Shown here piece by piece: positions 1 through 8,531 of a stretch of DNA of 22,624 bases. This DNA comes from Flammeovirgaceae bacterium UBA2786 (GTDB lineage Bacteria; Bacteroidota; Bacteroidia; Cytophagales; Cyclobacteriaceae): the NCBI GenBank assembly GCA_002352225.1, contig DEIA01000071.1, forward strand, positions 1 through 22,624, read 5' to 3'. Below the pieces are notes generated by a model that was given only the letters and a program-made list of their open reading frames with translations, was not told the origin of the DNA and made no database searches. A program made the translations under genes and the position numbers. Every line of letters starts with the position of its first letter. Position 1 is the stretch's first letter.

Positions 1-349
1 TATCGGCACTTAGCCAGGCTAATACACTTATAAACTTTACCAGAAAAAGTGATCGTTCTTGTGTATAAAACAAGGCCTGCCAGATGGAATCGTGAGCGTT
101 ACCGGTAAATAAAAAATTCAGATAATCAATCCAGTTGGTGCGCGCTAGTGCTGAAAGGGTTTTGGCATCTTCAAAAAAATGCCAGGTATCATTTGCATTG
201 TAGTAGTACATATAAACCAATCCCAACGCAACACCCATCACCACCCGAAATACCCAGGCAGACCAAAACAAAAATTTATCTTCTACCCTGCTTCTCTTAA
301 AAAAGTAGTACACCGCCCCAGCCAGCAACAATCCATGCAAAAGAATCAT
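1..349 (-). CDS. Polytopic membrane protein of unknown function (partial, N-terminal part)
   Basis: An open minus-strand frame runs from an ATG at 349-347 off the left edge of the window, giving 116 residues with no stop. The protein begins MILLHGLLLAGAVYYFFKR, a hydrophobic segment followed by basic residues, then has a second hydrophobic stretch (FWSAWVFRVVMGVALGLVYMYY) split here only by aromatic residues, and a third near the edge (VKFISVLAWL). Between them lies a loop containing NANDTWHFFEDAK, an aromatic and acidic patch typical of extracytoplasmic loops in Bacteroidota membrane proteins. The ATG overlaps the TGA of the upstream DUF2851 gene as ATGA, which fixes the start and implies translational coupling. 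I do not recognise the family. A polyprenyl-linked sugar transferase or polysaccharide-related membrane protein is possible, but that is a guess. Confidence 0.7.
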   Translation of the reverse strand, partial: MILLHGLLLAGAVYYFFKRSRVEDKFLFWSAWVFRVVMGVALGLVYMYYYNANDTWHFFEDAKTLSALARTNWIDYLNFLFTGNAHDSIWQALFYTQERSLFLVKFISVLAWLSAD

Positions 350-1641
350 TCTGTTACCGGTTTTAGTATGGCTGATCCAATGGTGCAGTTAAGACAGGCT
401 CTTCGCTGACAAAAATTTGTATAGAGTTCAATTAACCCTTGCGTTTCGAATGCATGTAAGCCGGCACAGCCTAATTGTTTCCAGATTCGGATTATTTTAT
501 TTTTCTCGGCCGGTATTTGTTGCAGAAACTGAACGGCTTTATCCACATAATTCCAATCGTCATGCAATTGGCCATAGGCTATTAACAACGGAATAATTGT
601 ATTAATCAGGATTACATCCCTGCTTTCCGTTCCCATTTCAGGCACAATGCCGGTTGCCGGTTTCGCAAATCTGTAATGTTGTTTCCAATACGCTGAGGTT
701 TGTATCCTGAACATCGCCTCTAACTCTTTATAGCTTTGAACTTCAATGAGTGCAGAAAAAATATTTTCTCTCGTTGAAAGCAGGGCTGCAAATTGAGCAA
801 TTCTGAGGGATGGAAAATTTGAAGGCCGCAATCGCAAAAACTTCCATTGGGATGGATTGAGTTGCGTTTGAGTGAGATTATATTTCTTACTTAAAAAGCT
901 GAATTCCTGATAAAGTCGTGTAAGATATTCATCTTTTGATTTCGATATCAGAAAGCCTGCCTGGCCAAATAACAAGGCTTCAATTTGTTCCATGTTATTC
1001 TGGTGCTTGCGAATTAATTTATAGGGTAACGATCTGGACAGTTGCATAAAGGGTTCCTTATTTACCTTAAACCCAAAGCCTGCAGCCAGTAGTTGGTAGG
1101 TTGTCTCTTCCCAATCGCCTTGATTGGTTTTAAGTAGCCTTATTACTTGTTTTGATTTTGCCTCTATCCGAATCATAGCAGCCTTGTCAATCATTGAATG
1201 TCTGGTGAATTCATCCACGCTGGTAAATACCGATTGACAGGGTATTACCGCAGTTGCGTTAACCAACCCTTGATATGATTTTAGTAACCCTTTATCTGCC
1301 CGCTCTTTTAGCTGAAGGGTGGGTAAGCGGGTACCGTCTTTTCTAAAAACCGGTTTATTCTCTTCCCACACTACATGCAACACTACATTTTCGTAAGCAG
1401 CATCCGTATCATGTTTATGCTCGTACCATCCCGAAGACTGGATATGAACCTCAACATTGCCTGCCCATTCAATCTGGTCTATTTTAATTTTTACCTGCGA
1501 AAAATCGGGGCCGGCATCTGCGTTTAATATTCCCGGGTTCAAAATTGTGATGGCCTCGCCCGATGTAGTAACTAACTCCTTTTTATTGAAGTACTGAAAC
1601 TGCCAGAGATAATGGAGGAAAGATTCAGTCAAGGTTGGCAA
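346..1641 (-). CDS. DUF2851 family protein
   Basis: This 431-residue protein matches the DUF2851 family, which is almost confined to Bacteroidota and has no established function. Features seen are the N-terminal ESFLHYLWQFQYFNKKEL, the conserved block NPGILNADAGPDFSQVKIKI (about residues 34-53), a following EVHIQSSGWYEHKHDTDAAY block with several histidines, and a C-terminal cysteine cluster, CQRRACLNCTIG, which could bind a metal. There is no signal peptide or membrane segment, so it should be cytoplasmic. No in-frame ATG exists near the N-terminus and an in-frame TAA lies just upstream, so the start must be a TTG, either at 1641 or three codons later at 1632, where the family-typical TESFLHYLW begins. 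The gene follows pyrF by 8 bp and overlaps the next gene by 4 bp. Confidence 0.9.
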   Translation of the reverse strand: MPTLTESFLHYLWQFQYFNKKELVTTSGEAITILNPGILNADAGPDFSQVKIKIDQIEWAGNVEVHIQSSGWYEHKHDTDAAYENVVLHVVWEENKPVFRKDGTRLPTLQLKERADKGLLKSYQGLVNATAVIPCQSVFTSVDEFTRHSMIDKAAMIRIEAKSKQVIRLLKTNQGDWEETTYQLLAAGFGFKVNKEPFMQLSRSLPYKLIRKHQNNMEQIEALLFGQAGFLISKSKDEYLTRLYQEFSFLSKKYNLTQTQLNPSQWKFLRLRPSNFPSLRIAQFAALLSTRENIFSALIEVQSYKELEAMFRIQTSAYWKQHYRFAKPATGIVPEMGTESRDVILINTIIPLLIAYGQLHDDWNYVDKAVQFLQQIPAEKNKIIRIWKQLGCAGLHAFETQGLIELYTNFCQRRACLNCTIGSAILKPVTE

Positions 1642-1649
1642 GTGGTTAT

Positions 1650-2468
1650 TTACCCGGTAAACTTATCCAGATATTCACGCATTTCCTGTTGAATTTTTTG
1701 AGTTTCCTTTTGCGCAGCATCTGCAAAATCTTCTTTTGAAGAAGCATAGATGATGGAGCGGGACGAATTAACCAGCAATCCGCATTGCGAATTCATACCG
1801 GCCTTCGAAACAGCTTCCAGATCGCCACCCTGCGCACCTACACCGGGCACCAGAAAGAAATGATCTGGGGCCAACGTCCGGATAGTTGCTATTTTGTCGG
1901 CTTTGGTTGCCCCTACAACAAACATCATCTGATCGGCCGAAGACCACCGTTGCGAAGCAAAAATTACTTCTTCATACACAAAGCGACCGCTGCGGGTTTC
2001 CAATTGCTGTACATCTACACTGCCTGAGTTGGAAGTATGAATCAACAATACGACCCACTTTCCGGGAAAATCCAGAAAAGGTTTTACGGAATCTTCACCC
2101 ATGTAAGGCGCTACAGTAATGGCATCAAAATTCATTTTCTCAAAAAAAGCCCGGGCATATAAAGCAGCGGTATTGCCAATATCGCCACGCTTGGCATCGG
2201 CTATAGTAAAGCAATCTTTTGGAATATAATCTAATGTGCGTTGAAGTGTTTGCCAACCGGTGGCACCCAGCGCTTCGTAAAATGCTGTATTGGGTTTATA
2301 AGCCACACACCAATCTTTGGTGGCATCTATAATCTGTTTGTTAAACTCAAAAACCGGATCGGGTAGTGAAAGTAAATGTTTTGGAATTTTTGTAATGTCG
2401 GTATCCAGCCCTACACATAAGTACGACTTCTTTCTTTTGATCTGTTCGAATAGCTCCGATCTGTTCAC
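1650..2468 (-). CDS. pyrF: Orotidine 5'-phosphate decarboxylase, type 2
   Basis: This enzyme converts orotidine 5'-monophosphate to UMP, the last step of de novo pyrimidine synthesis, in the cytoplasm. The 272-residue length fits the longer type 2 subfamily rather than the roughly 230-residue E. coli type. The signature ADAKRGDIGNTA (residues 90-101) supplies the catalytic Asp91, Lys93 and Asp96 set, Lys58 in AYKPN is the partner lysine, and the phosphate-binding end of the barrel is visible as VPGVGAQGGD and VNSSRSIIYA. The start is GTG at 2468-2466: an in-frame TAA lies nine codons upstream, no ATG occurs between it and the conserved N-terminus, and the encoded NRSELFEQIKRKKSYLCVGL fits the family. 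It is the first gene after the LolA-like gene's terminator and heads a pyrF-DUF2851-membrane protein run. Confidence 0.97.
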   Translation of the reverse strand: MNRSELFEQIKRKKSYLCVGLDTDITKIPKHLLSLPDPVFEFNKQIIDATKDWCVAYKPNTAFYEALGATGWQTLQRTLDYIPKDCFTIADAKRGDIGNTAALYARAFFEKMNFDAITVAPYMGEDSVKPFLDFPGKWVVLLIHTSNSGSVDVQQLETRSGRFVYEEVIFASQRWSSADQMMFVVGATKADKIATIRTLAPDHFFLVPGVGAQGGDLEAVSKAGMNSQCGLLVNSSRSIIYASSKEDFADAAQKETQKIQQEMREYLDKFTG

Positions 2469-2513
2469 AACAATTCTATTTTGGTTTGAAAGTTAATCAA
2501 ATTGATAAGTACT

Positions 2514-2545
2514 GAAAAACAAAAAGGCCGCACAGTAGCAGCCTT
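2514..2545 (-). terminator. Intrinsic terminator after the LolA-like gene
   Basis: Read on the minus strand, AAGGCTGC (2545-2538) pairs with GCGGCCTT (2531-2524) across a six-base loop, giving eight pairs with one G-U wobble. The 3' arm runs straight into a T-rich tract (TTTTTGTTTTT in all). It sits 22 bases after the stop of the LolA-like gene and separates ftsK-lolA from pyrF, so two transcription units are expected. Confidence 0.85.
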
Positions 2546-2567
2546 CGTTTATAATATCTTGAGTGGA

Positions 2568-3212
2568 TTACCTCAAATCAATCACCTCAACGCCCGGATA
2601 TTTCTTCGGATCGAACGTAAAGAATGAATCGTCCACTTTAACGTTGGGCGTAAACTTGGTAATGGTGTATTTATACCGATTGCCCGAGCGATCAAACATA
2701 GTCCAACTCTGAATGCTCTTATCTTTTTTCGAAATCATCATTTTGATTTTGAAATATTGTGCATCTTTTTTTTCAGGAACCAGGTCCACTTCTTCGCACA
2801 ACACGCCTGCCTCTGTTTTATCGGCCAGGTATAAATACTTGAAGCCCTTCTTATACATGTCAAAAATCTTGGTGGGATTTACCTCGTCCGAACCCGGATC
2901 AAAATTATCAATGTTCACTTCCTTGGCCAAAGGCAGGTAAGTCCATACCGTTGTACCATTATTGATTACTTCCTGATCGTCCAGCAACAGGCGGAATTTG
3001 TCGCCCTTAACCGTAATTTTTCCTTTAAATTCTTCTTTCACTCCTTCCGATTCGTTGGATAAGCCCGAGGTAAGGTTGGCTTCAAATGCGGTTATGGCTT
3101 TGTATTTTTTACTCATCGCCTCCAGAATTTCCAGGGCTTTGGGGTCGTACTGGGCATAGGTTTGGATTCCTGCAAATAGCAAAATGGCAGCGAAAACGAG
3201 CTTTTTCATCAT
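2568..3212 (-). CDS. lolA: LolA-like outer membrane lipoprotein carrier protein
   Basis: This is a periplasmic carrier that should take lipoproteins released from the inner membrane to the outer membrane. The mature part matches the LolA fold family: an opening helix (ALEILEAMSKKYKAITAFEA), then strands with KGKITVKGDKFRLLLDDQEV and TTVWTYLPLAKEVNIDNF, a typical LolA pattern. A signal peptide (MKKLVFAAILLFAGIQTYAQ) is clear, with cleavage likely after AYA-like TYA. Translation could begin at either of two adjacent ATGs, 3212 or 3209; a TTG lies one codon further upstream but need not be used. The gene begins 6 bp after the ftsK stop, an arrangement common in Bacteroidota, and ends before a strong terminator. 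E. coli LolA has a partner receptor LolB, which Bacteroidota usually lack; none is seen here. Confidence 0.9.
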   Translation of the reverse strand: MMKKLVFAAILLFAGIQTYAQYDPKALEILEAMSKKYKAITAFEANLTSGLSNESEGVKEEFKGKITVKGDKFRLLLDDQEVINNGTTVWTYLPLAKEVNIDNFDPGSDEVNPTKIFDMYKKGFKYLYLADKTEAGVLCEEVDLVPEKKDAQYFKIKMMISKKDKSIQSWTMFDRSGNRYKYTITKFTPNVKVDDSFFTFDPKKYPGVEVIDLR

Positions 3213-3218
3213 CAAAAG

Positions 3219-5675
3219 TTAGGATTGCGAATGTTTTTCTTTCAAATCGTTCAATAATTGTTCCAAACTCATCGGGTCTTTAATCAGAACCTCACGGGCC
3301 TTGGATCCCTCAAACGGGCCCACAATTTTAGCGGCTTCTAATTGATCTATCAAACGGCCGGCCCGATTATATCCTAATTTCAACTTGCGCTGAATCAAAG
3401 AAGTACTGCCTTGTTGATGATTTACGATAACCCGGGCCGCTTCTTCAAACAAGGCATCGCGCTCAGAAAGATCGACAGAGGCTGCTCCTCCCTCATCCTC
3501 TCCTTCAAATTCAGGTAACAAATACGCAGAATCATAACCCCGTTGCGAACCAATAAATTCGCAAATACGCTCAATCTCCGGAGTATCAACAAACGGGCTT
3601 TGTAAGCGAACAATTTCCGAACCGGTTGACAAGAGCATATCGCCCTGGCCAATTAATTGATCGGCCCCACCGGTATCCAAAATAGTGCGCGAGTCAATTT
3701 TTGAAGTAACCCTAAACGACAAGCGGGCCGGGAAGTTAGCTTTAATAACACCGGTAATTACGTTAACGGAAGGGCGTTGCGTAGCTACCACTAAATGTAT
3801 TCCGATTGCACGCGCTAACTGAGCCAGACGCGCGATAGGTGTTTCTACTTCTTTACCGGCCGTCATCATCAAATCGGCCAACTCATCAATCACCAACACA
3901 ATGTAAGGCAAAAACCGATGGCCTTCTTTCGGATTAAGCTTACGCGATACAAACTTGGTGTTGTATTCCTTAATGTTTTTGGCTCCCGCATCTTTCAGAA
4001 TTTCGTAGCGGTTCTCCATTTCGATACACAATGAGTTGAGTGTGTACACAACCTTTTTAGTATCGGTAATAATAGCTTCTTCGCTGTTGGGGAGTTTGGC
4101 GAGGTAATGCCGTTCAATTTTACTGAAGAGCGACATCTCCACTTTCTTCGGATCGACCAATACAAACTTGAGTTGGCTTGGATGGCGCTTATATAATAGA
4201 GAAGTAAGAATTACATTCAATCCTACCGACTTACCCTGCCCGGTTGCACCCGCTACCAAAATATGCGGCATCTTGGTAAGATCAATTACCATCAACTCAT
4301 TGGAAATAGTTTTACCAATAGCGATTGGCAACTCGCGATCAGTTTTTTGAAATCGTTCTGATCCTAATACTGAGCGAATGCTAACCATCTCGCGGTTTTT
4401 ATTCGGCACTTCAATACCAATGGTTCCCTTACCGGGGATAGGTGCAATAATGCGAATACCTAATGCAGCCAGACTAAGCGCTATATCGTCTTCCAGGTTT
4501 TTAATACGCGAAATTTTTATGCCCGCTTCCGGCACTATCTCATAAAGCGTTACGGTTGGACCAATTGTAGCTTTAATACTTTGAATGCCAATTTTAAAGT
4601 TGGTAAGTGTACTTAAGATGCGATCTTTATTCTGATTCAGTTCTTCTGCTGTTACCTGTACTTTGCTGGGTTCGTATTCATTCAGCAACTCGATGGGCGG
4701 AAGTTTGTAGTTACTAAGATCAAGTGTTGGATCGTACACCCCCTGGGCTTCTACCAGCTGCTCGGCTAATTCTTCGGTATCGTCTTTAGTTTCTTCTACC
4801 GTGAATAATGGCTCATCTATTTCTGTCTTTTCTGCTTTGGCAGCGTTTACATCAAGGCTTACTTCTTTTGTTATGGGAACTTCTTCAACAGGCTTGGTAA
4901 CAAGAACCGGTTCCGGAATCTCGTCTTCTATAACTTGTTCCGGCCAATTGTCGCGCTCATCAGAATATGTTGGCTTTACCAATTCGTCTGAAAGAATCGC
5001 ATCGTTACCCATTAGTTTCTCATTTTTATCGCTAACCTGAAAGGCATTGATAGCAGTAATGTTGAAAAAATAAATTATAAATATGAAGAGCGATAGAGCC
5101 AGAATCATGAACGTTCCCCAGCCAAATAAGCCGGTAGATATTTTGGCCAGTTCAAATCCCAATCCTCCGCTTAAAAAACCAATTTCAGTTACTCCGGTAA
5201 TACTGTGTGTAATGTAACCCAACAGCAGGCTCAACCATAATCCGGCAAAGACCGAAAGAATAAAGGCCGGAAAAAGTGAAACCAGTTCGCGTTTAAAAGT
5301 CATTGTAAAGCCCAGTAAAAACAAAAGTGGGGGTATAAAAAATGCCGAAATGCCCAGCCACTGATAAACCAGGAAGTGTGACGTGATAGCTCCGTAAAGC
5401 CCAAGCCAGTTATCTACCTCACGGCCCGATTCGACCAGCGGTGTTTCGAACAAGGCCTGTACTACGCTTTGATCTGCCTTACCTGTAAACAGATACGACA
5501 AAAATGCTACGAAGAGATAAAGCGAAGTAATCAGCAGAAAAAAACCCAGCGCTAACGTAAAACGGGGGTCCTTAAAAAAACCGAATGAGAAGCGTGACTT
5601 TGATTTACTTGACTTGGACTTCTTTTCTTTTTCGGGTTTTTTAAATGTATTGGATTTGTAGGTGTTTTCGGCCAT
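3219..5675 (-). CDS. ftsK: DNA translocase FtsK/SpoIIIE family
   Basis: This is a membrane-anchored, ATP-driven double-stranded DNA pump that clears and aligns chromosome ends at the division septum. The 818-residue protein starts with a basic, lysine and serine-rich tail (residues 1-35), followed by four membrane segments near residues 40-62, 95-125, 133-155 and 178-203. An acidic, low-complexity linker runs to about 310. The motor follows, with Walker A AGATGQGKSVGLN (Lys482) and Walker B LVIDELADLM (Asp597, Glu598), then ATQRPSVNVITG. The C-terminal gamma domain (about 745-810), a winged helix that reads chromosome polarity sequences, is present as SLIQRKLKLGYNRAGRLIDQ. The linker is much shorter than in E. 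coli FtsK, as usual in Bacteroidota. The start is ATG, 16 bases below a good promoter match. Confidence 0.97.
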   Translation of the reverse strand: MAENTYKSNTFKKPEKEKKSKSSKSKSRFSFGFFKDPRFTLALGFFLLITSLYLFVAFLSYLFTGKADQSVVQALFETPLVESGREVDNWLGLYGAITSHFLVYQWLGISAFFIPPLLFLLGFTMTFKRELVSLFPAFILSVFAGLWLSLLLGYITHSITGVTEIGFLSGGLGFELAKISTGLFGWGTFMILALSLFIFIIYFFNITAINAFQVSDKNEKLMGNDAILSDELVKPTYSDERDNWPEQVIEDEIPEPVLVTKPVEEVPITKEVSLDVNAAKAEKTEIDEPLFTVEETKDDTEELAEQLVEAQGVYDPTLDLSNYKLPPIELLNEYEPSKVQVTAEELNQNKDRILSTLTNFKIGIQSIKATIGPTVTLYEIVPEAGIKISRIKNLEDDIALSLAALGIRIIAPIPGKGTIGIEVPNKNREMVSIRSVLGSERFQKTDRELPIAIGKTISNELMVIDLTKMPHILVAGATGQGKSVGLNVILTSLLYKRHPSQLKFVLVDPKKVEMSLFSKIERHYLAKLPNSEEAIITDTKKVVYTLNSLCIEMENRYEILKDAGAKNIKEYNTKFVSRKLNPKEGHRFLPYIVLVIDELADLMMTAGKEVETPIARLAQLARAIGIHLVVATQRPSVNVITGVIKANFPARLSFRVTSKIDSRTILDTGGADQLIGQGDMLLSTGSEIVRLQSPFVDTPEIERICEFIGSQRGYDSAYLLPEFEGEDEGGAASVDLSERDALFEEAARVIVNHQQGSTSLIQRKLKLGYNRAGRLIDQLEAAKIVGPFEGSKAREVLIKDPMSLEQLLNDLKEKHSQS

Positions 5676-5691
5676 CAGTTTAAAAAGTACT

Positions 5692-5722
5692 CAAAGCTAA
5701 GAAAAATGACTAAAACGATAAA
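5692..5722 (-). promoter_or_regulatory. Candidate Bacteroidota-type promoter for ftsK
   Basis: On the minus strand TAGCTTTG (5699-5692) is a perfect match to the Bacteroidota -7 element TAnnTTTG. About 20 bases upstream lies GTTTA, a three-of-four match to the -33 TTTG. The -7 box ends 16 bases before the ftsK ATG, leaving a very short leader. Match by eye only. Confidence 0.4.
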
Positions 5723-5803
5723 CTCTGATTCTTACTACTATTAATTAACCTTAACCCGAGTTTCTAATCGCGCCAATATTTGACTGCTAAAACAGCATGG
5801 TTG

Positions 5804-5841
5804 ATTCTTTGTACTTAGGATCAAACTGAAGCACAAAGAAT
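5804..5841. repeat. Nine-base perfect inverted repeat between the AraC-type gene and ftsK
   Basis: ATTCTTTGT (5804-5812) and ACAAAGAAT (5833-5841) are exact inverted copies separated by 20 bases. The repeat begins 12 bases after the AraC gene's stop (minus strand) and about 80 bases upstream of the candidate ftsK promoter. There is no T-tract after it on either strand, so it is not a standard intrinsic terminator. It may be an operator, or a hairpin protecting the 3' end of the regulator mRNA. Confidence 0.45.
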
Positions 5842-5853
5842 TTGATAACCCAA

Positions 5854-6735
5854 TTACACCACCGCTGGCCAGTCCTGGTTTAGTTGGTTCTTAAAAGACA
5901 ACCGGAATACTTTTGGTGTAACGCCTTTCTTCTTCAAGAATACGCGGTTAAAGTAAGTCAGGCTTTCAAAGCCGGTTTCGTATGCAATTTCACTAATCGC
6001 TTTGTCCGACTCGCATAGCATAAAACACGAATTGCCAATGCGTATATCATTTACATAATCTGAAAATGTTTTTCCGGTTGCACGTTTAAAAAATTTGCTG
6101 AATGCACTTCGCGAAAGATGAACAAGTGTGGCTACCTGCTCTAAGGTTACTCTTTCGGCCGAATGTATCTGAATGTACTGGCAGATTTTGTTAATTCTTC
6201 GTTCCGTTTCTTCGCCTTTCACTATATGAAAATATTCGGACGATAATTTTTTATGTTTTTGTACGACCAACTTCTGAAGGATAAGCAGCAGTAAAGTAAT
6301 TTTTTCAACACCCGCTAAGGCAGGAAGCCGCTTAAGCTCTCCGCTATCCACTTTAGCATTCGGAAAAAACAAACCCCGGTCGGCTGAAGCCAGCAAAGCA
6401 GCTACTTCCGCAAACTCCTTCAACTCCAGAAACCGCTGAATGAAATCTTTTGAAAACTGAATAACTACAGCTGATACAGTTTTATTTTTTGTTTCATCGC
6501 TTGTCCAGGTATGGGGTAAGTTAGGCCCAAGCAGCACCAGATCACCGGCTTCAAAATTTTCGTAACTATCGCCCACCAATCGTTTTCCTTTTCCTCTGGT
6601 TATAAGCGTAAGCTCGTACTCTGGGTGATAATGCCATTTGAACTCAAAACACGGTATTGTGAAGGCGTAAGCAAGAAACGATTCGCTTCCTTTTTTGCTT
6701 GCAATATCTTCGTAGGCGGCCTTCAATTCATACAA
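5854..6735 (-). CDS. AraC family transcriptional regulator with N-terminal cupin
   Basis: This 293-residue protein has the two-domain AraC layout. The N-terminal cupin (about residues 20-100) contains FKWHYHPEYELTLITRGKG and AGDLVLLGPNLPHTW, which form the ligand pocket. The C-terminal double helix-turn-helix (about 185-285) contains VTLEQVATLVHLSRSAFSKF and AISEIAYETGFESLTYFNRV, with the usual closing GVTPKVFR. It probably senses a sugar or related small molecule and controls the divergent operon that starts 120 bp away. No ATG is available: an in-frame TAA directly precedes the TTG at 6735. Either that TTG or the TTG at 6726 is the start, and the second gives MKAAYEDI, closer to family N-termini I remember. 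The ligand is unknown. Confidence 0.93.
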   Translation of the reverse strand: MYELKAAYEDIASKKGSESFLAYAFTIPCFEFKWHYHPEYELTLITRGKGKRLVGDSYENFEAGDLVLLGPNLPHTWTSDETKNKTVSAVVIQFSKDFIQRFLELKEFAEVAALLASADRGLFFPNAKVDSGELKRLPALAGVEKITLLLLILQKLVVQKHKKLSSEYFHIVKGEETERRINKICQYIQIHSAERVTLEQVATLVHLSRSAFSKFFKRATGKTFSDYVNDIRIGNSCFMLCESDKAISEIAYETGFESLTYFNRVFLKKKGVTPKVFRLSFKNQLNQDWPAVV

Positions 6736-6855
6736 TTATACTGCAAATTAACTATAGACATTAGTAAATCTGTCAACATAGTGTTGAAATATGCCTTTTT
6801 AGTGTAAGTGAGCCACTAAGGGGTTTGGTAGTTTTGAACCTTTATTCTCATTACA
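6736..6855. promoter_or_regulatory. Divergent intergenic region with a candidate promoter for the dioxygenase operon
   Basis: This 120-bp AT-rich spacer lies between the AraC-type gene (minus) and the dioxygenase operon (plus), so it must hold both start regions and probably the regulator's sites. On the plus strand TAGTTTTG (6829-6836) fits the Bacteroidota -7 element TAnnTTTG and stands 19 bases before the operon's ATG. No good -33 TTTG lies at the expected distance, which would fit a promoter that depends on an activator. I see no clear AraC half-site pair. Confidence 0.4.
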
Positions 6856-7674
6856 ATGGCAATACCTATTTCAATTCAGGAAGCAATCAGCAAGTCGTAC
6901 TTACTTACGCAGGAGCAAATTGATTTCTATCAGAAAAATCGCTTTATAAAATTAAAGCAGGTGTTCAATGCCGAAACCATTGGATACTTTAATACCGTTA
7001 TTTCCGCCAAGGTTGCAGAAATGAACCAGGTGAAAACAAAAGTTGACGAGCGTGATACATATGGAAAAGCGTTTCTTCAACTGTTTAATCTCTGGCGCGA
7101 AGATGAGCACATCCAACAATTTGTATTTAGCAAACGACTAGCAAAAATTGCAGCAGATCTTATGCAGGTAGATGGTGTACGCCTGTATCACGATCAGGCT
7201 TTATTTAAAGAAGGCGGTGGTGGCATCACGCCATGGCATGCCGATCAATATTACTGGCCGCTTGAAACCGATAAAACCGTAACGGCCTGGATTCCGCTAC
7301 AGGAAACGTTACTGGAAATGGGGCCGCTGGAATTCAGCGCGGGTAGTCATCAGATTGTGGAAGGTCGCGAACTTGAAATTGGCGATGAAAGTGAAACCCT
7401 TATTCAGCAACGGCTGCGCGTTACAGATTTTAAACATGTAATTGAAGCATTTGATCTGGGAGAAGTGAGTTTTCATTCAGGTTGGGTATTTCACCGTGCC
7501 GGTGCAAACACAACCGATAAAATGCGTAAAGTGATGACTATAATTTACATGGATAGCAAAATGCGTTTGAAACAACCCGAAAATAAAAATCAGATAAACG
7601 ATTGGAATACCTGGTGCCCCGGAGCCGTAGTGGGCGAAGTAATCCAATCTCCTATTAACCCGGTGCTGTACTAA
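6856..7674 (+). CDS. Phytanoyl-CoA dioxygenase (PhyH) family protein
   Basis: This is an Fe(II)/2-oxoglutarate-dependent oxygenase of 272 residues, a usual PhyH length, with no signal peptide and so cytoplasmic. The iron-binding triad is complete: His128 and Asp130 in PWHADQYYWPLETDKTVTAW, and His213 in FHSGWVFHRAGANTTDKMRK. Arg224 in the same block is placed to bind the 2-oxoglutarate carboxylate. The family hydroxylates varied small substrates, and bacterial members outside lipid metabolism usually act on natural products, sugars or amino acids, so the name does not imply phytanoyl-CoA. It is the first gene of a four-gene operon; its TAA overlaps the next ATG by one base (TAATG). The neighbours point to a sugar or glycoside-related substrate, but this is inference. 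Confidence 0.93.
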   Translation: MAIPISIQEAISKSYLLTQEQIDFYQKNRFIKLKQVFNAETIGYFNTVISAKVAEMNQVKTKVDERDTYGKAFLQLFNLWREDEHIQQFVFSKRLAKIAADLMQVDGVRLYHDQALFKEGGGGITPWHADQYYWPLETDKTVTAWIPLQETLLEMGPLEFSAGSHQIVEGRELEIGDESETLIQQRLRVTDFKHVIEAFDLGEVSFHSGWVFHRAGANTTDKMRKVMTIIYMDSKMRLKQPENKNQINDWNTWCPGAVVGEVIQSPINPVLY

Positions 7675-8531
7675 TGCACATTTGTTACGTCTGTCCGTAT
7701 TGGGGGCAGGAAGGCACACATGCCCCTGCCTTTCTAAAACGTGTACAGGAAGAAGGCTATCAGGGTGTTGAAATTAACTTTCCCGATTCAGACAGGTTTG
7801 TAACTGAATTTCAAGCTACACTCATCAACATTCGCTCTGCCAATAAAGCTTTTGTGTTTATTGCGCAGCAGGTACTTGCTCCTGCTTATGAGTCGGCCGA
7901 TGAATACATAACCCGAATGAAGAAGCGACTTAACTATCTCGTTTCGCTTAAGCCCGATTTTATTAACAGCCATACCGGTAAGGATTATTTTTCGTTTGAC
8001 GACAACTGCCGCATTATTGAAATTGCCGAAAACATAAGCGCACAATCCGGTATTCCTATATTACATGAAACACACCGAGGCCGATTTACTTTTCATGCTG
8101 CTACGCTGTTACCCTATCTTAAACGCTTTCCTGAGTTAAAACTTACAGCCGATTTTTCACATTGGTGCACGGTATCGGAAAGCATGCTGGAAGATCAGCG
8201 TGATATTCTTGAGATAATTATTCCACACATTCATCACATTCATGCCCGCATCGGGTACGAGCATGCTCCGCAAGTAAACGATCCGTTTGCTCCTGAATGG
8301 AAAGAGCATCTGAATCATTTTATAGAATGGTGGCAAAAAATTATTTTAAAACAATCCCGTAACGGGAAATCCGCTATTACCATAACACCAGAGTTCGGAC
8401 CTGTACCGTACATGCCTACAATTCCATACTCGCAAAAGCCCCTGGCCGATCAGTGGCTTATCAATGCTAAAATAAAAGAGCTACTAAAACAGATTACCTG
8501 GAAAAAAATAGGCGCAACTCAGATTCTATGA
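7674..8531 (+). CDS. Sugar phosphate isomerase/epimerase-like TIM-barrel protein
   Basis: This 285-residue cytoplasmic protein belongs to the xylose-isomerase-like TIM-barrel superfamily (AP endonuclease 2 fold). The expected divalent-metal ligands are visible at strand ends: Glu132 in PILHETHRGRF, Asp160 in LTADFSHWC, His190 in HIHHIHARIGYEHAP and Glu240 in ITPEFGPVPYMP. Family members isomerise or epimerise sugars, keto-acids or inositols, and a few act as dehydratases, so the reaction cannot be fixed from sequence. The start is the ATG that overlaps the dioxygenase stop, and its own TGA overlaps the GH127 ATG as ATGA, so all three are probably translationally coupled. The pairing with a 2-oxoglutarate oxygenase suggests consecutive steps on the same substrate. 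Confidence 0.9.
   Translation: MHICYVCPYWGQEGTHAPAFLKRVQEEGYQGVEINFPDSDRFVTEFQATLINIRSANKAFVFIAQQVLAPAYESADEYITRMKKRLNYLVSLKPDFINSHTGKDYFSFDDNCRIIEIAENISAQSGIPILHETHRGRFTFHAATLLPYLKRFPELKLTADFSHWCTVSESMLEDQRDILEIIIPHIHHIHARIGYEHAPQVNDPFAPEWKEHLNHFIEWWQKIILKQSRNGKSAITITPEFGPVPYMPTIPYSQKPLADQWLINAKIKELLKQITWKKIGATQIL

Noticed and set aside
179..409. A 76-codon plus-strand open frame near the left edge
   Set aside because: It lies antisense to the coupled end of DUF2851 and the start of the membrane protein, both of which are better supported.
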